A DNA stretch of 64,000 nucleotides, taken from contig SUGL01000027.1 of NCBI GenBank assembly GCA_004963905.1, forward strand, positions 1-64,000. The letters are read 5' to 3'. The notes beneath the pieces were generated by a model. The model searched no databases, had not been told where the DNA came from, and worked only from the letters and a program-made list of their open reading frames with translations. Origin of the DNA: Mesorhizobium sp. GTDB taxonomy: Bacteria; Pseudomonadota; Alphaproteobacteria; Rhizobiales; Rhizobiaceae. The position numbers were made by a program, and so were the translations under genes. Below, piece after piece: positions 8,111-17,334 of the stretch (position 1 is its first letter; the number at the start of each line of letters is the position of its first letter).

Positions 8111-11100
8111 TCAGGTCGGCAGCGCCGGCATCAGCTTCGGATCCGGCTTCTCCGCGAGATGCGGCAGATCCTTGCTGGCGATGAAGGTGTAGAACATCGG
8201 CACCACGAACAGCGTGAACATGGTGCCGACCAGGATGCCGGTGAAGATGACGAGACCCATCGAATAGCGGGCCGCGGCGCCGGCGCCGCTGGAGATGATC
8301 AGCGGCACGACACCGAGCGCCATCGCCGCCGTTGTCATCAGGATCGGCCGCAGGCGCACCTTGGCCGAGGCGATGATGGCATCGCGCCGCCGCATGCCGT
8401 GGATCTCGCGCTGCTGGTTGGCGAATTCCACAAGAAGGATGCCGTGCTTGGTGATGAGACCGATCAGCGTGATCAGTCCGACCTGCGTGTAGATGTTGAG
8501 CGTGCCTAGGCCGATGTTGAGCGGCACGATGGCGCCGAAGATCGAGAGCGGCACAGCCATCATGATGATCAGCGGGTCGCGGAAGCTCTCGAATTGCGCG
8601 GCCAGCACCAGATAGATGACGATCACGGCGGCCGCGAAAGCGATCAGGATGGTGTTACCCTGTTCCTTTTCCTGCCGCGACTGCCCGGAATAGTCGATGA
8701 AGAAGGTGTCGGGCAGCGTTTCCCTGGCAAGGTCCTCCAGCACCTTCAGCCCGTCGCCGGTGGTCACACCAGGCAGCGGCAGGGCCGTGATCGTCGCCGA
8801 ATTCAACTGGTTGAATTGCTCGATCGCCGCCGGCGAGGCGTTGGTCGAGATCCTCACCACCGCAGACAGCGGCACCATCTTGCCGTCGACACTGCGCACG
8901 AAATATTCGCCCAGTTTCTCCGGATTGTCGCGGAACTCCTGCGGCACCTGCGGGATGATGTCGTAGCTGTTGGAGTCGCGGTCGAACTGCGCCACCTCGG
9001 CGCCGCCGACCAAAAGGGTCAGCGTGCTGCCGATGTCGGCGATCGGCAGGTTCAACGCCGCCGCGCGCTCACGGTCGATGGTCACGGTCACCTGCGGCGC
9101 GTCATAGGCCATCGAGTTCTGCACGACGATGAAGCGACCGGAAGCCTGCGCCTTGTTCTTGATCTTCTCGGCCTCGTCGAAGACCTCGGAGGGATCGCCG
9201 GTCGAGCGCACCACCATGGAGATGGGCAAGCCGCCGCCGGAGCCCGGCAGCGTCGGCGGCGCGAAGACGAAGGCCTGGACGCCCGCCACCTTGGCGAGCC
9301 GGCCGGTTATGTCGGCCTGCAGCTCTTTCGAACCGCGCTTGCGCTCGGCCCAATCCTTGAAGGCGAAGCCGACGAAGGCGCTGTTGGTCTGGCCGCCGAA
9401 GGCGACGGCCGAGAACTGCGCCCTGGTCTCCGGGATGTCCTTCACCAGGCCGAGGATCTGGTTGACGTAGGTCTCGGTGTAGTCCGACGTCGCATAACGC
9501 GGCGCCGTCACCAACGAGAGCAGGAAGCCCTGGTCTTCTTCCGGCGCCAACTCGGTGGAGGTCTTGGTGAACATGAAGCCGGTGAGCGCGACCAGCGCCA
9601 CGACGATGATCAGCGTCACCGGCCGGTTTCTGAGCGAGGCGGTGACCGCGCGCTCATAGACGCGCTCGACCCGGCTGAACGTGCCGTCGACGATGCGCTG
9701 AAAGCGGCCGTGCGCGCCCGCCTTCAGGAGTCGCGCCGACATCATCGGCGTGATGGTGACGGCGATCAGGCCGGACAGCACCACCGAGCCGGCAAGCGTG
9801 ACCGCGAATTCGCGAAACAGTGCGCCGGTCAGGCCGCCGGTGAAGGCAAGCGGCGCGAACACGGCGGCCAGCGTGATGGTCATGGCGATGATTGCCGAGA
9901 AGATTTCGCGCATGCCGTTGAAGGCCGCCTGCATGGGCGACATGTGTTCTTCTTCCATGTGGCGATGGATGTTTTCCACCACCACGATGGCGTCGTCGAC
10001 GACGAGACCGATCGCCAGCACCATGGCGAGCAGCGACAAGAGGTTGATCGAGTAGCCGACCGAAAAAAGGATGAAGCAAACGCCGATCAGCGACAGCGGA
10101 ATGGTGACGATCGGCATCATCACCGAGCGGAACGAGCCAAGGAACAGGAGGATGACCACGATGACGATGGCGACCGCCTCGCCGATGGTCTTGAACACCT
10201 CTTCGATCGAGGCGCTGATCTGCTCGGTGGCGTCGTAGACGACCTCGATCGTCATGCCTTTCGGCAGCGTCTCCTGGATCTGCGGCACGAGCTTGGTGAC
10301 CGCCGCGGCGGTGGTCAGCGGGTTGGCCGCAGGCGTCGGGAAGATGGCGAGGAAGGTGCCGGGCTTGCCGTTGAAGCTCACCCTTGTGTCGGTGCTTGCG
10401 GCGCCGAGCTCGACGCGCGCCACGTCGCGCAGGCGCACGACCTGACCGTCGGTCGAGCGGATCGGGAGCTGCGAGAACGCCTCCGGCGTCTGCAAGGTCG
10501 AGTGAACCGTGATCGAGGAGACCACATACTCGTTCTCGGTGTTGCCGGGCGCGGACAGGAAGTTGGAGTTGTTGATCGCGGTCAGCACGTCGGCGGCGGT
10601 GGCGCCGCGGGCGGCAAGCCTGATCGGATCGATCCAGACGCGCATGGAATATTCCTCGGCGCCGAAGATCTGTACGTCGGCGACGCCTTCCACCGTCGAA
10701 ATGCGAGGCCGAATGACGCGCTCGATATACTCGGTGAGCTGCTCCTTGGTCATGTTCGGATTCTGCATCGAGATATACATCATCGCGAACTGCTGGCCGG
10801 TGCCCTTGACGATCACCGGATCCTTGGACGCGTCCGGCAGGGTGCCGCGCACGCCCTGGACCTTGGAAAGCACCTCGGTCAGCGCGACGTCGGGATTGGA
10901 GCCGAGCTTCATCTGCACGGTCACGGTGCTGGAAGACGGGCGGCTCGACGAAGTCACGTAGTCGATGTTCTCGGTCGAGGCGACGGCGCGCGCGATCGGC
11001 GCGGAGATGAAGCCCTGGATCAGGTCGGCGCTGGCGCCGGGATAGGCCGTGGTGATGGTGATCGCCGTCTCATCCACCTTCGGATATTGGCGGATCGACA

Positions 11101-11194
11101 GATTGAAGATGGCCTGGAAGCCCAGGAGCAGGATCATGCAGGCCAGCACCGTCGAGAGGACGGGGCGGCGAATGAAGATATCGGAGAAGCTCAT
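8111..11194 (-). CDS. RND efflux pump inner-membrane transporter (AcrB/HAE1 family)
   Basis: The 1027-residue protein has the standard RND length and plan: helix 1 at the N-terminus (FIRRPVLSTVLACMILLLGF), a periplasmic loop, helices 2-6, a second loop, and helices 8-12. The proton-relay pair is visible in AIGLVVDDAIVVVENI (near residue 400), and the Lys of the relay in LITKHGILLVEF. It exports drugs or other hydrophobic compounds by proton exchange, in complex with the upstream adaptor, whose stop codon it overlaps (ATGA). No outer-membrane channel gene is nearby, so a TolC-type protein is presumably shared. The substrate is unknown. Confidence 0.95.
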   Translation of the reverse strand: MSFSDIFIRRPVLSTVLACMILLLGFQAIFNLSIRQYPKVDETAITITTAYPGASADLIQGFISAPIARAVASTENIDYVTSSSRPSSSTVTVQMKLGSNPDVALTEVLSKVQGVRGTLPDASKDPVIVKGTGQQFAMMYISMQNPNMTKEQLTEYIERVIRPRISTVEGVADVQIFGAEEYSMRVWIDPIRLAARGATAADVLTAINNSNFLSAPGNTENEYVVSSITVHSTLQTPEAFSQLPIRSTDGQVVRLRDVARVELGAASTDTRVSFNGKPGTFLAIFPTPAANPLTTAAAVTKLVPQIQETLPKGMTIEVVYDATEQISASIEEVFKTIGEAVAIVIVVILLFLGSFRSVMMPIVTIPLSLIGVCFILFSVGYSINLLSLLAMVLAIGLVVDDAIVVVENIHRHMEEEHMSPMQAAFNGMREIFSAIIAMTITLAAVFAPLAFTGGLTGALFREFAVTLAGSVVLSGLIAVTITPMMSARLLKAGAHGRFQRIVDGTFSRVERVYERAVTASLRNRPVTLIIVVALVALTGFMFTKTSTELAPEEDQGFLLSLVTAPRYATSDYTETYVNQILGLVKDIPETRAQFSAVAFGGQTNSAFVGFAFKDWAERKRGSKELQADITGRLAKVAGVQAFVFAPPTLPGSGGGLPISMVVRSTGDPSEVFDEAEKIKNKAQASGRFIVVQNSMAYDAPQVTVTIDRERAAALNLPIADIGSTLTLLVGGAEVAQFDRDSNSYDIIPQVPQEFRDNPEKLGEYFVRSVDGKMVPLSAVVRISTNASPAAIEQFNQLNSATITALPLPGVTTGDGLKVLEDLARETLPDTFFIDYSGQSRQEKEQGNTILIAFAAAVIVIYLVLAAQFESFRDPLIIMMAVPLSIFGAIVPLNIGLGTLNIYTQVGLITLIGLITKHGILLVEFANQQREIHGMRRRDAIIASAKVRLRPILMTTAAMALGVVPLIISSGAGAAARYSMGLVIFTGILVGTMFTLFVVPMFYTFIASKDLPHLAEKPDPKLMPALPT

Positions 11195-12492
11195 TGCTGA
11201 ACCTCTTTGTTCGCCGATTTGCTGGGATCGATGGTGTTGTCGACGGCAACGGACATGCCGTTGAAGAGCCGGTTCTGGCCGGCGGTGACGACCTGGTCGC
11301 CGGCCTTCAGGCCCTCGACGATCTCGACCATGCCGTTGTTGCGGCGGCCGAGCTTGACGAACACCTGCGACAGAACGAGCGCCGGCTGCTGCCCGGCTTC
11401 GGCCGGCTTCTGGGCGTTGTCAGCCGGCTTTGCGGCGTTGTCGGCGGGCTTTGCCGCATCGGAGGCCGGCTTGGAGGCATCGGCTTGCGGCTTGGCGGCA
11501 TCGCCGGCAGGCTTCTCCGCGCCGGCTTTCTGATCTTCCGGTTTCGCCGGCGCGCCAGCGCCGCCGTCAGCAGGCTTCGCCGGCACGACGACGAAAACAA
11601 AGTCGCCGTACAGGCTTGACGTCACCGCCGTCTGCGGCACCGAGATGACGTTGCGCTCCTCCGGCAGCTCGACGCGGATCTGCACGAACTGGCCAGGCGT
11701 CAGCTTGCCCTCCGGATTGGCAACCTCGCCGCGGATCGACACCAGCCGGCTCGCAGGGTCGATCTTGGGATCGATGCCGCGAATGGAGCCGGCAAAGGGC
11801 ATGTCGGCCACGCTGCCGCCGATCCGCACCGTCTGGCCGATCTTCAGCAATGGGAGCTGCTGCTCGGGCACGGTGAAGTCGACCCGCATCGTGTCCAGAT
11901 CCTGGAGGGTCACCACCGAGTTGCCTGGGGCCAGATATTGGCCGATGTCGATCCTCGGAATGCCGACCGTTCCGTTGAAGGGGGCGGCCAATTGCTTCTG
12001 GTCGAGCACGGCCTGCAGCTTGTTCACCTGCGCGGCCGAAGCGTCCGCCGCCGCGCGCGCGGCATCGAGCGTCGCGTCGGTGCCGACGCCGCGCCGCTGC
12101 AATTCGAGCGCGCGGGTCAACGCCGCCTGGTCGGACGCGGCCTGCGCCTTCTGCGCCACCAGATCGGCCTTCTCGACGGCGTCGTCGAGCTGCAGCAGCA
12201 CGGCGTCGGCCGCAACCTTCTGGTTGGCGTGGAAGAGGATGTCCTTGACGATGCCTGCCGTCTCGACGGTCAGGTCGACGCCGCGCACGGCGTTGACGGT
12301 GCCGATCGCCTCGACGCCGGGCGTCCAGTCCGAGGGCTTCACCACGACGGTCGAGACGGTCGCGGCCGGCGGCTTCATGGTGGCGAAAAACTGCTTGATC
12401 GCATTGTCGCGAAACAGGTTGAAACCGACGATTCCCACGCACGCCACGACAAGCAGCAGCAGGATTCCGGTGATGATGAAGAAGCGCTTCAC
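11191..12492 (-). CDS. RND efflux periplasmic adaptor (membrane fusion protein)
   Basis: The protein has 433 residues from a GTG start preceded by GAGGGGA. An upstream in-frame ATG at 12567 is less likely. An N-terminal anchor helix (about 5-22) is followed by barrel-sandwich and hairpin regions (residues about 70-170, QKAQAASDQAALTRALELQRRG) and a beta-barrel (about 190-280). A low-complexity insert of about 65 residues, rich in Ala, Lys and Pro with repeated KPAD/KPAS units, lies in the last third, before the membrane-proximal end. It partners the RND transporter encoded by the overlapping downstream gene. The insert is unusual for the family. Confidence 0.9.
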   Translation of the reverse strand: MKRFFIITGILLLLVVACVGIVGFNLFRDNAIKQFFATMKPPAATVSTVVVKPSDWTPGVEAIGTVNAVRGVDLTVETAGIVKDILFHANQKVAADAVLLQLDDAVEKADLVAQKAQAASDQAALTRALELQRRGVGTDATLDAARAAADASAAQVNKLQAVLDQKQLAAPFNGTVGIPRIDIGQYLAPGNSVVTLQDLDTMRVDFTVPEQQLPLLKIGQTVRIGGSVADMPFAGSIRGIDPKIDPASRLVSIRGEVANPEGKLTPGQFVQIRVELPEERNVISVPQTAVTSSLYGDFVFVVVPAKPADGGAGAPAKPEDQKAGAEKPAGDAAKPQADASKPASDAAKPADNAAKPADNAQKPAEAGQQPALVLSQVFVKLGRRNNGMVEIVEGLKAGDQVVTAGQNRLFNGMSVAVDNTIDPSKSANKEVQQ

Positions 12493-12585
12493 GGACAGTC
12501 CCCTCAAGCCGGCAACCGGCAAACAATCGATGCCGGGACACATATCGATGACGCATCCCGATTTCAAATGGCGGCGCCTTACTGT

Positions 12586-12599
12586 ACCGTCTGGACGGT
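12586..12599. promoter_or_regulatory. TetR-type operator between pump and regulator
   Basis: ACCGTC-TG-GACGGT is a perfect inverted repeat in the 146-nt gap between the divergent pump operon and the TetR gene. It is the likely site for autoregulation and pump repression. Confidence 0.7.
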
Positions 12600-12638
12600 C
12601 TTGTCAATTCTGCATAAGCTAATGTAAGGGGAGGCGTG

Positions 12639-13172
12639 ATGAAGGCTCGCAGGGCAAACTCGCGCGACAGAATATTGGCAGCCGCCGCCGACGTGGCGCG
12701 CGAGGCGGGTCCGGGAAGCCTGTCGCTCGACGCCGTTGCCAGCCGCGCCGGTGTCTCCAAGGGCGGCCTGCTCTACAATTTCCCGACCAAGGCCAAGCTG
12801 ATGCAGGGTCTGGTCGAGAACTACCTCAAGGAGTTCGAGCAGGCGCTCGAAACGCGTATCGCGGAAGGCGGTCACGAAAGCGCGCTCTCGGCCTATATCC
12901 AACTTTCGGCCGACGATTGCGAGAAGCCAAAACCTTCCGCTTCCTGGATGTTCTCCGCGATCGCCGAGGATCCGGATTTCCTGACGCCGATAAAGGCGTT
13001 CAAGCGGCAGCTCTTCGAAAGGCTGAAAGGCGAAACGGACGACCTCGGCTCGCTGTTGATCTGCTTCCTCGCCATCGAAGGCCTGCGCAGCATGAATCTG
13101 TTCGATTCCGACGTGCTCTCGCCGGAGGAGCACAAGCGTCTGGTTTCCTCGCTTCTAAAGATAGCCGGGTAG
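12639..13172 (+). CDS. TetR-family repressor of the RND pump
   Basis: The 177-residue protein has an N-terminal TetR helix-turn-helix (about 5-50, SRDRILAAAADVAREAG and VASRAGVSKGGLLYNFPTK), followed by a helical ligand-binding domain. It is divergent from the efflux operon with a perfect palindrome between, the classic arrangement of a drug-responsive local repressor. ATG 12639 follows AAGGGGAGG closely, and a GTG one codon earlier is also possible. The last codons lie inside a 49-bp tandem duplication. Confidence 0.92.
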   Translation: MKARRANSRDRILAAAADVAREAGPGSLSLDAVASRAGVSKGGLLYNFPTKAKLMQGLVENYLKEFEQALETRIAEGGHESALSAYIQLSADDCEKPKPSASWMFSAIAEDPDFLTPIKAFKRQLFERLKGETDDLGSLLICFLAIEGLRSMNLFDSDVLSPEEHKRLVSSLLKIAG

Positions 13173-13264
13173 GGAGGAGCGCAAGCTCCTCGTCTCTCTG
13201 CTTCTGCGAATAGCCGGATAGGGAGGAGCGCAAGCTCCTCGTCGCTCTGCTTCTGAGAATAAAG
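13151..13264 (+). repeat. 49-bp tandem duplication with hairpins
   Basis: Two copies (13151-13199 and 13200-13248) and the start of a third (13249-13264) each begin GCTTCT. Copies 1 and 2 each contain GAGGAGC-GCAA-GCTCCTC, a perfect 7-bp stem. The first copy includes the last seven codons of the TetR gene, so the gene's 3' end has been duplicated downstream. The hairpins may end the transcript, though no T-run follows. Confidence 0.85.
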
Positions 13265-13351
13265 GTTAGGTTGTAGGGCGTCACACCAGCTTCATCCTGG
13301 AGACATAGCGTTCTTCCCGGTTCTTTGCTGCAATGCAAATGGAGTGGGACA

Positions 13352-14953
13352 ATGGTGGACGTGGTTTCCAGTGAAGCGGGTATTCCGAGACCGGATCATC
13401 CGCTGGAGCAATCGAGCAGCGCGAAGTGGTTCCTGCCGGCTTTCGGCGTGCTGGTGCTGGTCGGGCTGATCTATGTCGGCTATGCGCTGAGCCAGGACCT
13501 GGCGATCGCCAAGACGGTGCCGTGGATCCTGCTCGGCATCGCGCTCCTGATTGCGCTGGGCTTCGAGTTCGTCAACGGCTTCCACGACACCGCCAATGCG
13601 GTGGCGACCGTCATCTACACGCGCTCGCTGCCGGCGGAATTCGCCGTCATGTGGTCGGGCGTGTTCAACTTCCTCGGCGTCTTGACCTCGAGCGGCGCCG
13701 TGGCCTTCGGCATCCTGTCGCTGTTGCCGGTCGAGTTGATCCTGCAGGTCGGCTCGTCTTCCGGCTTCGCCATGGTGTTCGCGTTGCTGGTCGCGGCCAT
13801 CTTGTGGAACCTGGGCACCTGGTTCCTCGGTCTGCCGGCGTCCAGCTCGCACACCATGGTCGGCTCGATCATCGGCGTCGGCCTCGCCAACCAGTTCATG
13901 GCGCCGGCCGGAAGCGCCACCAGCGGCGTCGAGTGGGGGCAGGCGACCAATGTCGGCATGTCGCTGCTGGTTTCGCCGCTCGTCGGCTTCTTCGCCGCCG
14001 CCGCCCTGCTTTATGTGATGAAGTTTCTCGTGCGCAATCCGGCGCTCTATGAGGCGCCGAAGGGCAAGACGCCGCCGCCGTGGTGGATCCGCGCGCTGCT
14101 GATCTTCACCTGCACCGGCGTCAGCTTCGCGCATGGTTCGAATGACGGCCAGAAGGGCATGGGCCTCATCATGCTGATCCTGATCGGCGTGGTGCCGACC
14201 GCCTATGCGCTCAACCGCACGCCGGACATCAACTATCTCGAGGCCTACAAGTCGGCTTCGGCCTCCGTCGAGCAGGCGCTGGGCAAATATGTCAAGCCGG
14301 GCGTCACCGTCGCCGATGCCAAGGCCGCGGTCCAGGAGGCCGTGCGCTCGAAGACCTGGAACGACCAGACGACTGTCGCGCTGCAGAGCTACATCCACAA
14401 TACGACGGCCGGGCTGCAGCCTTACGCCACCGTCGACAAGGTGCCGACGGACCTGGTCAGCAACGCCCGCAACGACATCTATCTGATCGGCGAAGCGCTG
14501 AAGCTGATCGACAAGAAGAAGCTGCTGCCGATGCAGGATGCCGACCTGAAGGCGGTGACCGACTATCACAAGGCGGTCGACAACGCGACGAAGTTCATCC
14601 CGCTCTGGGTCAAGATCGCCGTGGCGCTGGCGCTCGGCCTCGGCACCATGGTCGGCTGGAAGCGCATCGTCGTGACCGTCGGCGAGAAGATCGGCAAGAG
14701 CCACCTGACCTACGGCCAGGGCGCCGCCGCCGAGCTGGTCGCCATGATCACGATCGGCGCGGCCGACCGTCTCGGCCTGCCGGTGTCGACCACCCACGTC
14801 CTGTCGTCCGGCGTTGCCGGCACGATGGCGGCGAACGGCTCGGGCCTGCAGTGGGCGACGGTACGCAACCTTTTGCTCGCCTGGGTGCTGACGCTGCCCT
14901 GCTCGATCGCGCTGTCTTTCGTGCTCTTCGTGCTCTTCCGCCAGGTGTTCTAG
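13352..14953 (+). CDS. pit: Inorganic phosphate transporter, Pit family
   Basis: The 533-residue protein is a multi-helix membrane protein with the duplicated Pit signatures GFEFVNGFHDTANAVAT (N-half) and FAHGSNDGQKGMGLIML (C-half), plus ASSSHTMVGSIIG and VSTTHVLSSGVAG. It imports phosphate with metal and proton coupling, at low affinity. A soluble insert of roughly 180 residues sits between the halves (about 290-420). Such inserts occur in some bacterial Pit proteins. The start at ATG 13352 follows GGAGTGGGAC, and an upstream in-frame ATG at 13325 lacks one. No phoU-like Pit accessory gene is adjacent and no Pho box is evident. Confidence 0.94.
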   Translation: MVDVVSSEAGIPRPDHPLEQSSSAKWFLPAFGVLVLVGLIYVGYALSQDLAIAKTVPWILLGIALLIALGFEFVNGFHDTANAVATVIYTRSLPAEFAVMWSGVFNFLGVLTSSGAVAFGILSLLPVELILQVGSSSGFAMVFALLVAAILWNLGTWFLGLPASSSHTMVGSIIGVGLANQFMAPAGSATSGVEWGQATNVGMSLLVSPLVGFFAAAALLYVMKFLVRNPALYEAPKGKTPPPWWIRALLIFTCTGVSFAHGSNDGQKGMGLIMLILIGVVPTAYALNRTPDINYLEAYKSASASVEQALGKYVKPGVTVADAKAAVQEAVRSKTWNDQTTVALQSYIHNTTAGLQPYATVDKVPTDLVSNARNDIYLIGEALKLIDKKKLLPMQDADLKAVTDYHKAVDNATKFIPLWVKIAVALALGLGTMVGWKRIVVTVGEKIGKSHLTYGQGAAAELVAMITIGAADRLGLPVSTTHVLSSGVAGTMAANGSGLQWATVRNLLLAWVLTLPCSIALSFVLFVLFRQVF

Positions 14954-14974
14954 CGTTCGAAGCGGAAAACCAGC

Positions 14975-15006
14975 GGCGGCGCAGTTCGCGGGCGCCGCCT
15001 TTTTTT
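14975..15006 (+). terminator. Intrinsic terminator after pit
   Basis: GGCGGCGC and GCGCCGCC form the stem, followed by seven T. It starts 21 nt after the stop codon. Confidence 0.9.
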
Positions 15007-15174
15007 GCGCAAGCGCTCGATTCAGAAGGGGAGTATCGAGAGGGCGGAATCGTCGTGAGTGTCGACGGGAGCGCGTGCGTACGAGATAGGCCGACATGCC
15101 CGGCAAACGTCGGCGACGGCCGACGCGCCCAATCCTGCCTACCAACGCGCCGAAACCGCGGCTAGAGCCGGACC

Positions 15175-16335
15175 TCAGGTCGGGTCTTCGCGGTGGAGGT
15201 CGTGGATGGCGACGCCCTCGACATTGGTCGGCAGCATCAGCCACTGCTTGTGGCGCAGCGTGCGCTCGGTGTCTTCCAGGCCCATCTCCCAGTGCTCGCG
15301 CATCGAGGTACCCGAGAACTCATAGTCCTTGGCGTGGCCCTCATAGCCTTTGTGCTGGTAGATCAGGTGGACGATGTTGACCACGCCGGCGTCGGAATAG
15401 TCGGCGATCAGTTCCCTCTCGCCGTCCTTGAGCTGCTCCGGCGGCACGCGCTTGAGAGCATCGAGCAGCTTCATCTTGAGCGCGTGGATGCGCTGGAAAT
15501 TGTCGGTGTTCTGGCGCGTGCGGCTCGAATACATGATGTCCTTGTGGCGCGACAGCACGTCGGCCATGCCGCGCGGCAGCGCACCGCGGGCGCTGAACAG
15601 ATCGACCTGGAAGACCAGCGACGAACGGTCCTCTTCCTGGTCGAGCAGATATTGCAGCGGCGTGTTGGAGACGATGCCGCCGTCCCAGTAATATTCGCCC
15701 TCGATGCGGATCGAGGGGAAGGCCGGCGGCAGCGCGCCGCTCGCCATGATGTGCTCCGGCCCGATGCGCACCTTGTCGGTGTCGAAATAGACGAAGTTGC
15801 CGGTCCTGACATTGACCGCGCCGACGCTGAGCCGCTTCTTGCCGTCGTTGAGCACGTCGAAGTCGATCAGGCTCTCCAGCGTGTCCTTCAGCTCGGCCGT
15901 GTCGTAGAAGCTGGTGGCGCCTTCGGCACCGGGCGGCTCGAACCATGGATTGGGATTGCGCGGCTTGAAGAAGCCGGGCTGGCCCATCATCATCGTCATC
16001 CAGGACGAGGTGCGGTTGCGAATGTCGCGATAGATGTCGCCCTCGGGCGTGTAGGCCCAGATCTTGCGGCCGGAGACCGTCTGCCAGAACTGCTCCAGCC
16101 GCTGCAGGCGACGGCTCGGCTCGTTGCCGGCGATGATCGAGGCGTTGATGGCGCCGATCGAAACCCCGGAGAGCCAGGTCGGCTCGCAGCCGGCATCGGA
16201 AAGCGCCTGATAGACGCCGGCCTGATAGGCGCCCAGCGCGCCGCCGCCCTGGAAGACCAGGGCGACGCGATCATATTGCTGCGAGATTTCCTGAATGGTG
16301 GCGGCAACCGCCTTGTTTCGGGTGCGTTCAAGCAC
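15175..16335 (-). CDS. Patatin-like phospholipase/esterase (with DUF3734-like C-terminus)
   Basis: The protein has 386 residues from a GTG start that overlaps the end of the acetoacetate decarboxylase gene and follows GGAGAAGG. The patatin domain shows the oxyanion loop GGGALG (30-35), the nucleophile elbow GVSIG (Ser59) and the catalytic Asp in YYWDGG (near 220). The C-terminal third (FSGTSMREHWEMGLEDTERTL) resembles the extension found in alphaproteobacterial patatins. It should hydrolyse an acyl ester. Beside acetoacetate decarboxylase and 3-hydroxybutyrate dehydrogenase, a role at polyhydroxybutyrate granules or lipid turnover is plausible but unproven. Confidence 0.9.
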   Translation of the reverse strand: MLERTRNKAVAATIQEISQQYDRVALVFQGGGALGAYQAGVYQALSDAGCEPTWLSGVSIGAINASIIAGNEPSRRLQRLEQFWQTVSGRKIWAYTPEGDIYRDIRNRTSSWMTMMMGQPGFFKPRNPNPWFEPPGAEGATSFYDTAELKDTLESLIDFDVLNDGKKRLSVGAVNVRTGNFVYFDTDKVRIGPEHIMASGALPPAFPSIRIEGEYYWDGGIVSNTPLQYLLDQEEDRSSLVFQVDLFSARGALPRGMADVLSRHKDIMYSSRTRQNTDNFQRIHALKMKLLDALKRVPPEQLKDGERELIADYSDAGVVNIVHLIYQHKGYEGHAKDYEFSGTSMREHWEMGLEDTERTLRHKQWLMLPTNVEGVAIHDLHREDPT

Positions 16336-17110
16336 GAGCCTTCTCCGGCTGGATTGCGCTGGCTGCCGACTGGTCGGCAAGATAGTCATGCACGACCTCG
16401 CCCAGGCCGAGCGTCAGGTCGGCGGTGAAGTGGACGGCCGAGACGACCTCGAGCACCGGCAGCTTCGCCACGTCGGCCATGACATGCGGCCGAAGGTCGA
16501 GCGCGGCCGGCGCCGTCCAGGCTTCCTTCAGCGTCACGTCGGTCAGGTAGTAGCGCACCAGCTCGCAAATGCGCGGGCTGCCGTCGACATGTGGGATGAT
16601 CTTGATCAGGAAGTTGGGCGCGGCGAGCGAGGCGAGCACGGAATCATGGTCGGCTTCGCGATGCTTGTAGCCCATCGTGCCGGTGGCGCAGAGCACGCTG
16701 CCATAGTGCAGCGTGCCCACCACTACTTCGCCCTCATGCACGATCTTGGGGCCGGCAAGCTTCTTCGGAAAACCCCAGAGCTCGCGGCCGCCGGCGATCG
16801 GCGCGTCGTCGTCGAGATACATGGAATGGACATAGCCGCCATGCTGGCCGCCGAAGCGCACGGGGATGACCTGGCCGGTCTCGGTATAGTCGCCGAAGCC
16901 GGTCGAATCCGGCATGCGGATGAACTCGTATTTCACCAGCGGCTCGTCGATCTCGAGCGGCTTCGGCACGACGGCTTCCAGCGCCTCGCGCGTCGTGCGG
17001 TAGGTGATGATGATGTATTCGCGGTCGAAGAAGCGGTAGGGACCGGGCGGGAAGGACGGGTTGGTGAGCGGCATGGCATAGGCGCGCTTCACAACATCGG
17101 CGATTTCCAT
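16328..17110 (-). CDS. adc: Acetoacetate decarboxylase
   Basis: The 260-residue protein matches the family length. The motif ELWGFPKKLAGP contains the adjacent lysines (116-117) that correspond to the Schiff-base pair known from clostridial enzyme. It converts acetoacetate to acetone and CO2, with no cofactor. It is translationally coupled to the patatin gene and divergent from 3-hydroxybutyrate dehydrogenase, so acetoacetate from hydroxybutyrate is the likely substrate. Met29 of the longer ORF is chosen as start because the first 28 residues are unlike the family. Confidence 0.9.
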   Translation of the reverse strand: MEIADVVKRAYAMPLTNPSFPPGPYRFFDREYIIITYRTTREALEAVVPKPLEIDEPLVKYEFIRMPDSTGFGDYTETGQVIPVRFGGQHGGYVHSMYLDDDAPIAGGRELWGFPKKLAGPKIVHEGEVVVGTLHYGSVLCATGTMGYKHREADHDSVLASLAAPNFLIKIIPHVDGSPRICELVRYYLTDVTLKEAWTAPAALDLRPHVMADVAKLPVLEVVSAVHFTADLTLGLGEVVHDYLADQSAASAIQPEKARA

Positions 17111-17171
17111 GCTGTTCACCCGTCGGTTCAGGAAGGCACGCGCGAAACGCGCAGGAAGACTATGTTGCACG

Positions 17172-17190
17172 GCACCATGACAGTGCCATG
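17172..17190 (-). promoter_or_regulatory. Candidate operator site 1 (adc/bdhA divergent promoter)
   Basis: On the minus strand the site reads CATGGCACTGTCATGGTGC. It matches the site at 17263-17281 at 17 of 19 positions, in opposite orientation. It lies about 60 nt upstream of the decarboxylase start. Confidence 0.5.
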
Positions 17191-17262
17191 TCATCGCCCC
17201 CGAGCGCCAGCTTCATGGCTCTCAGACAGCATCACAACATTGTAATCGCAACGACATATGGC

Positions 17263-17281
17263 CATGGCATTGTCATGCTGC
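17263..17281 (+). promoter_or_regulatory. Candidate operator site 2 (adc/bdhA divergent promoter)
   Basis: CATGGCATTGTCATGCTGC is the inverted partner of 17172-17190. Each site has imperfect dyad symmetry around ATGGCA/TGTCAT. It lies 54 nt upstream of bdhA. Confidence 0.5.
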
Positions 17282-17334
17282 GGCGCACAAACTATGTGCC
17301 TTAAGTTCCCCTCCCACCTCTTGCGAGATCTCCC

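Noticed and set aside
8594..11200. 868-codon open frame on the plus strand
   Set aside because: It is antisense to the full-length RND transporter and its protein is rich in Arg, His and Asp with no fold signature, the typical shadow of a GC-rich gene.
13292..15244. 650-codon open frame on the minus strand
   Set aside because: It is antisense to the Pit transporter, whose membrane motifs are clear, and has shadow composition (Arg/Gln/Asp-rich).
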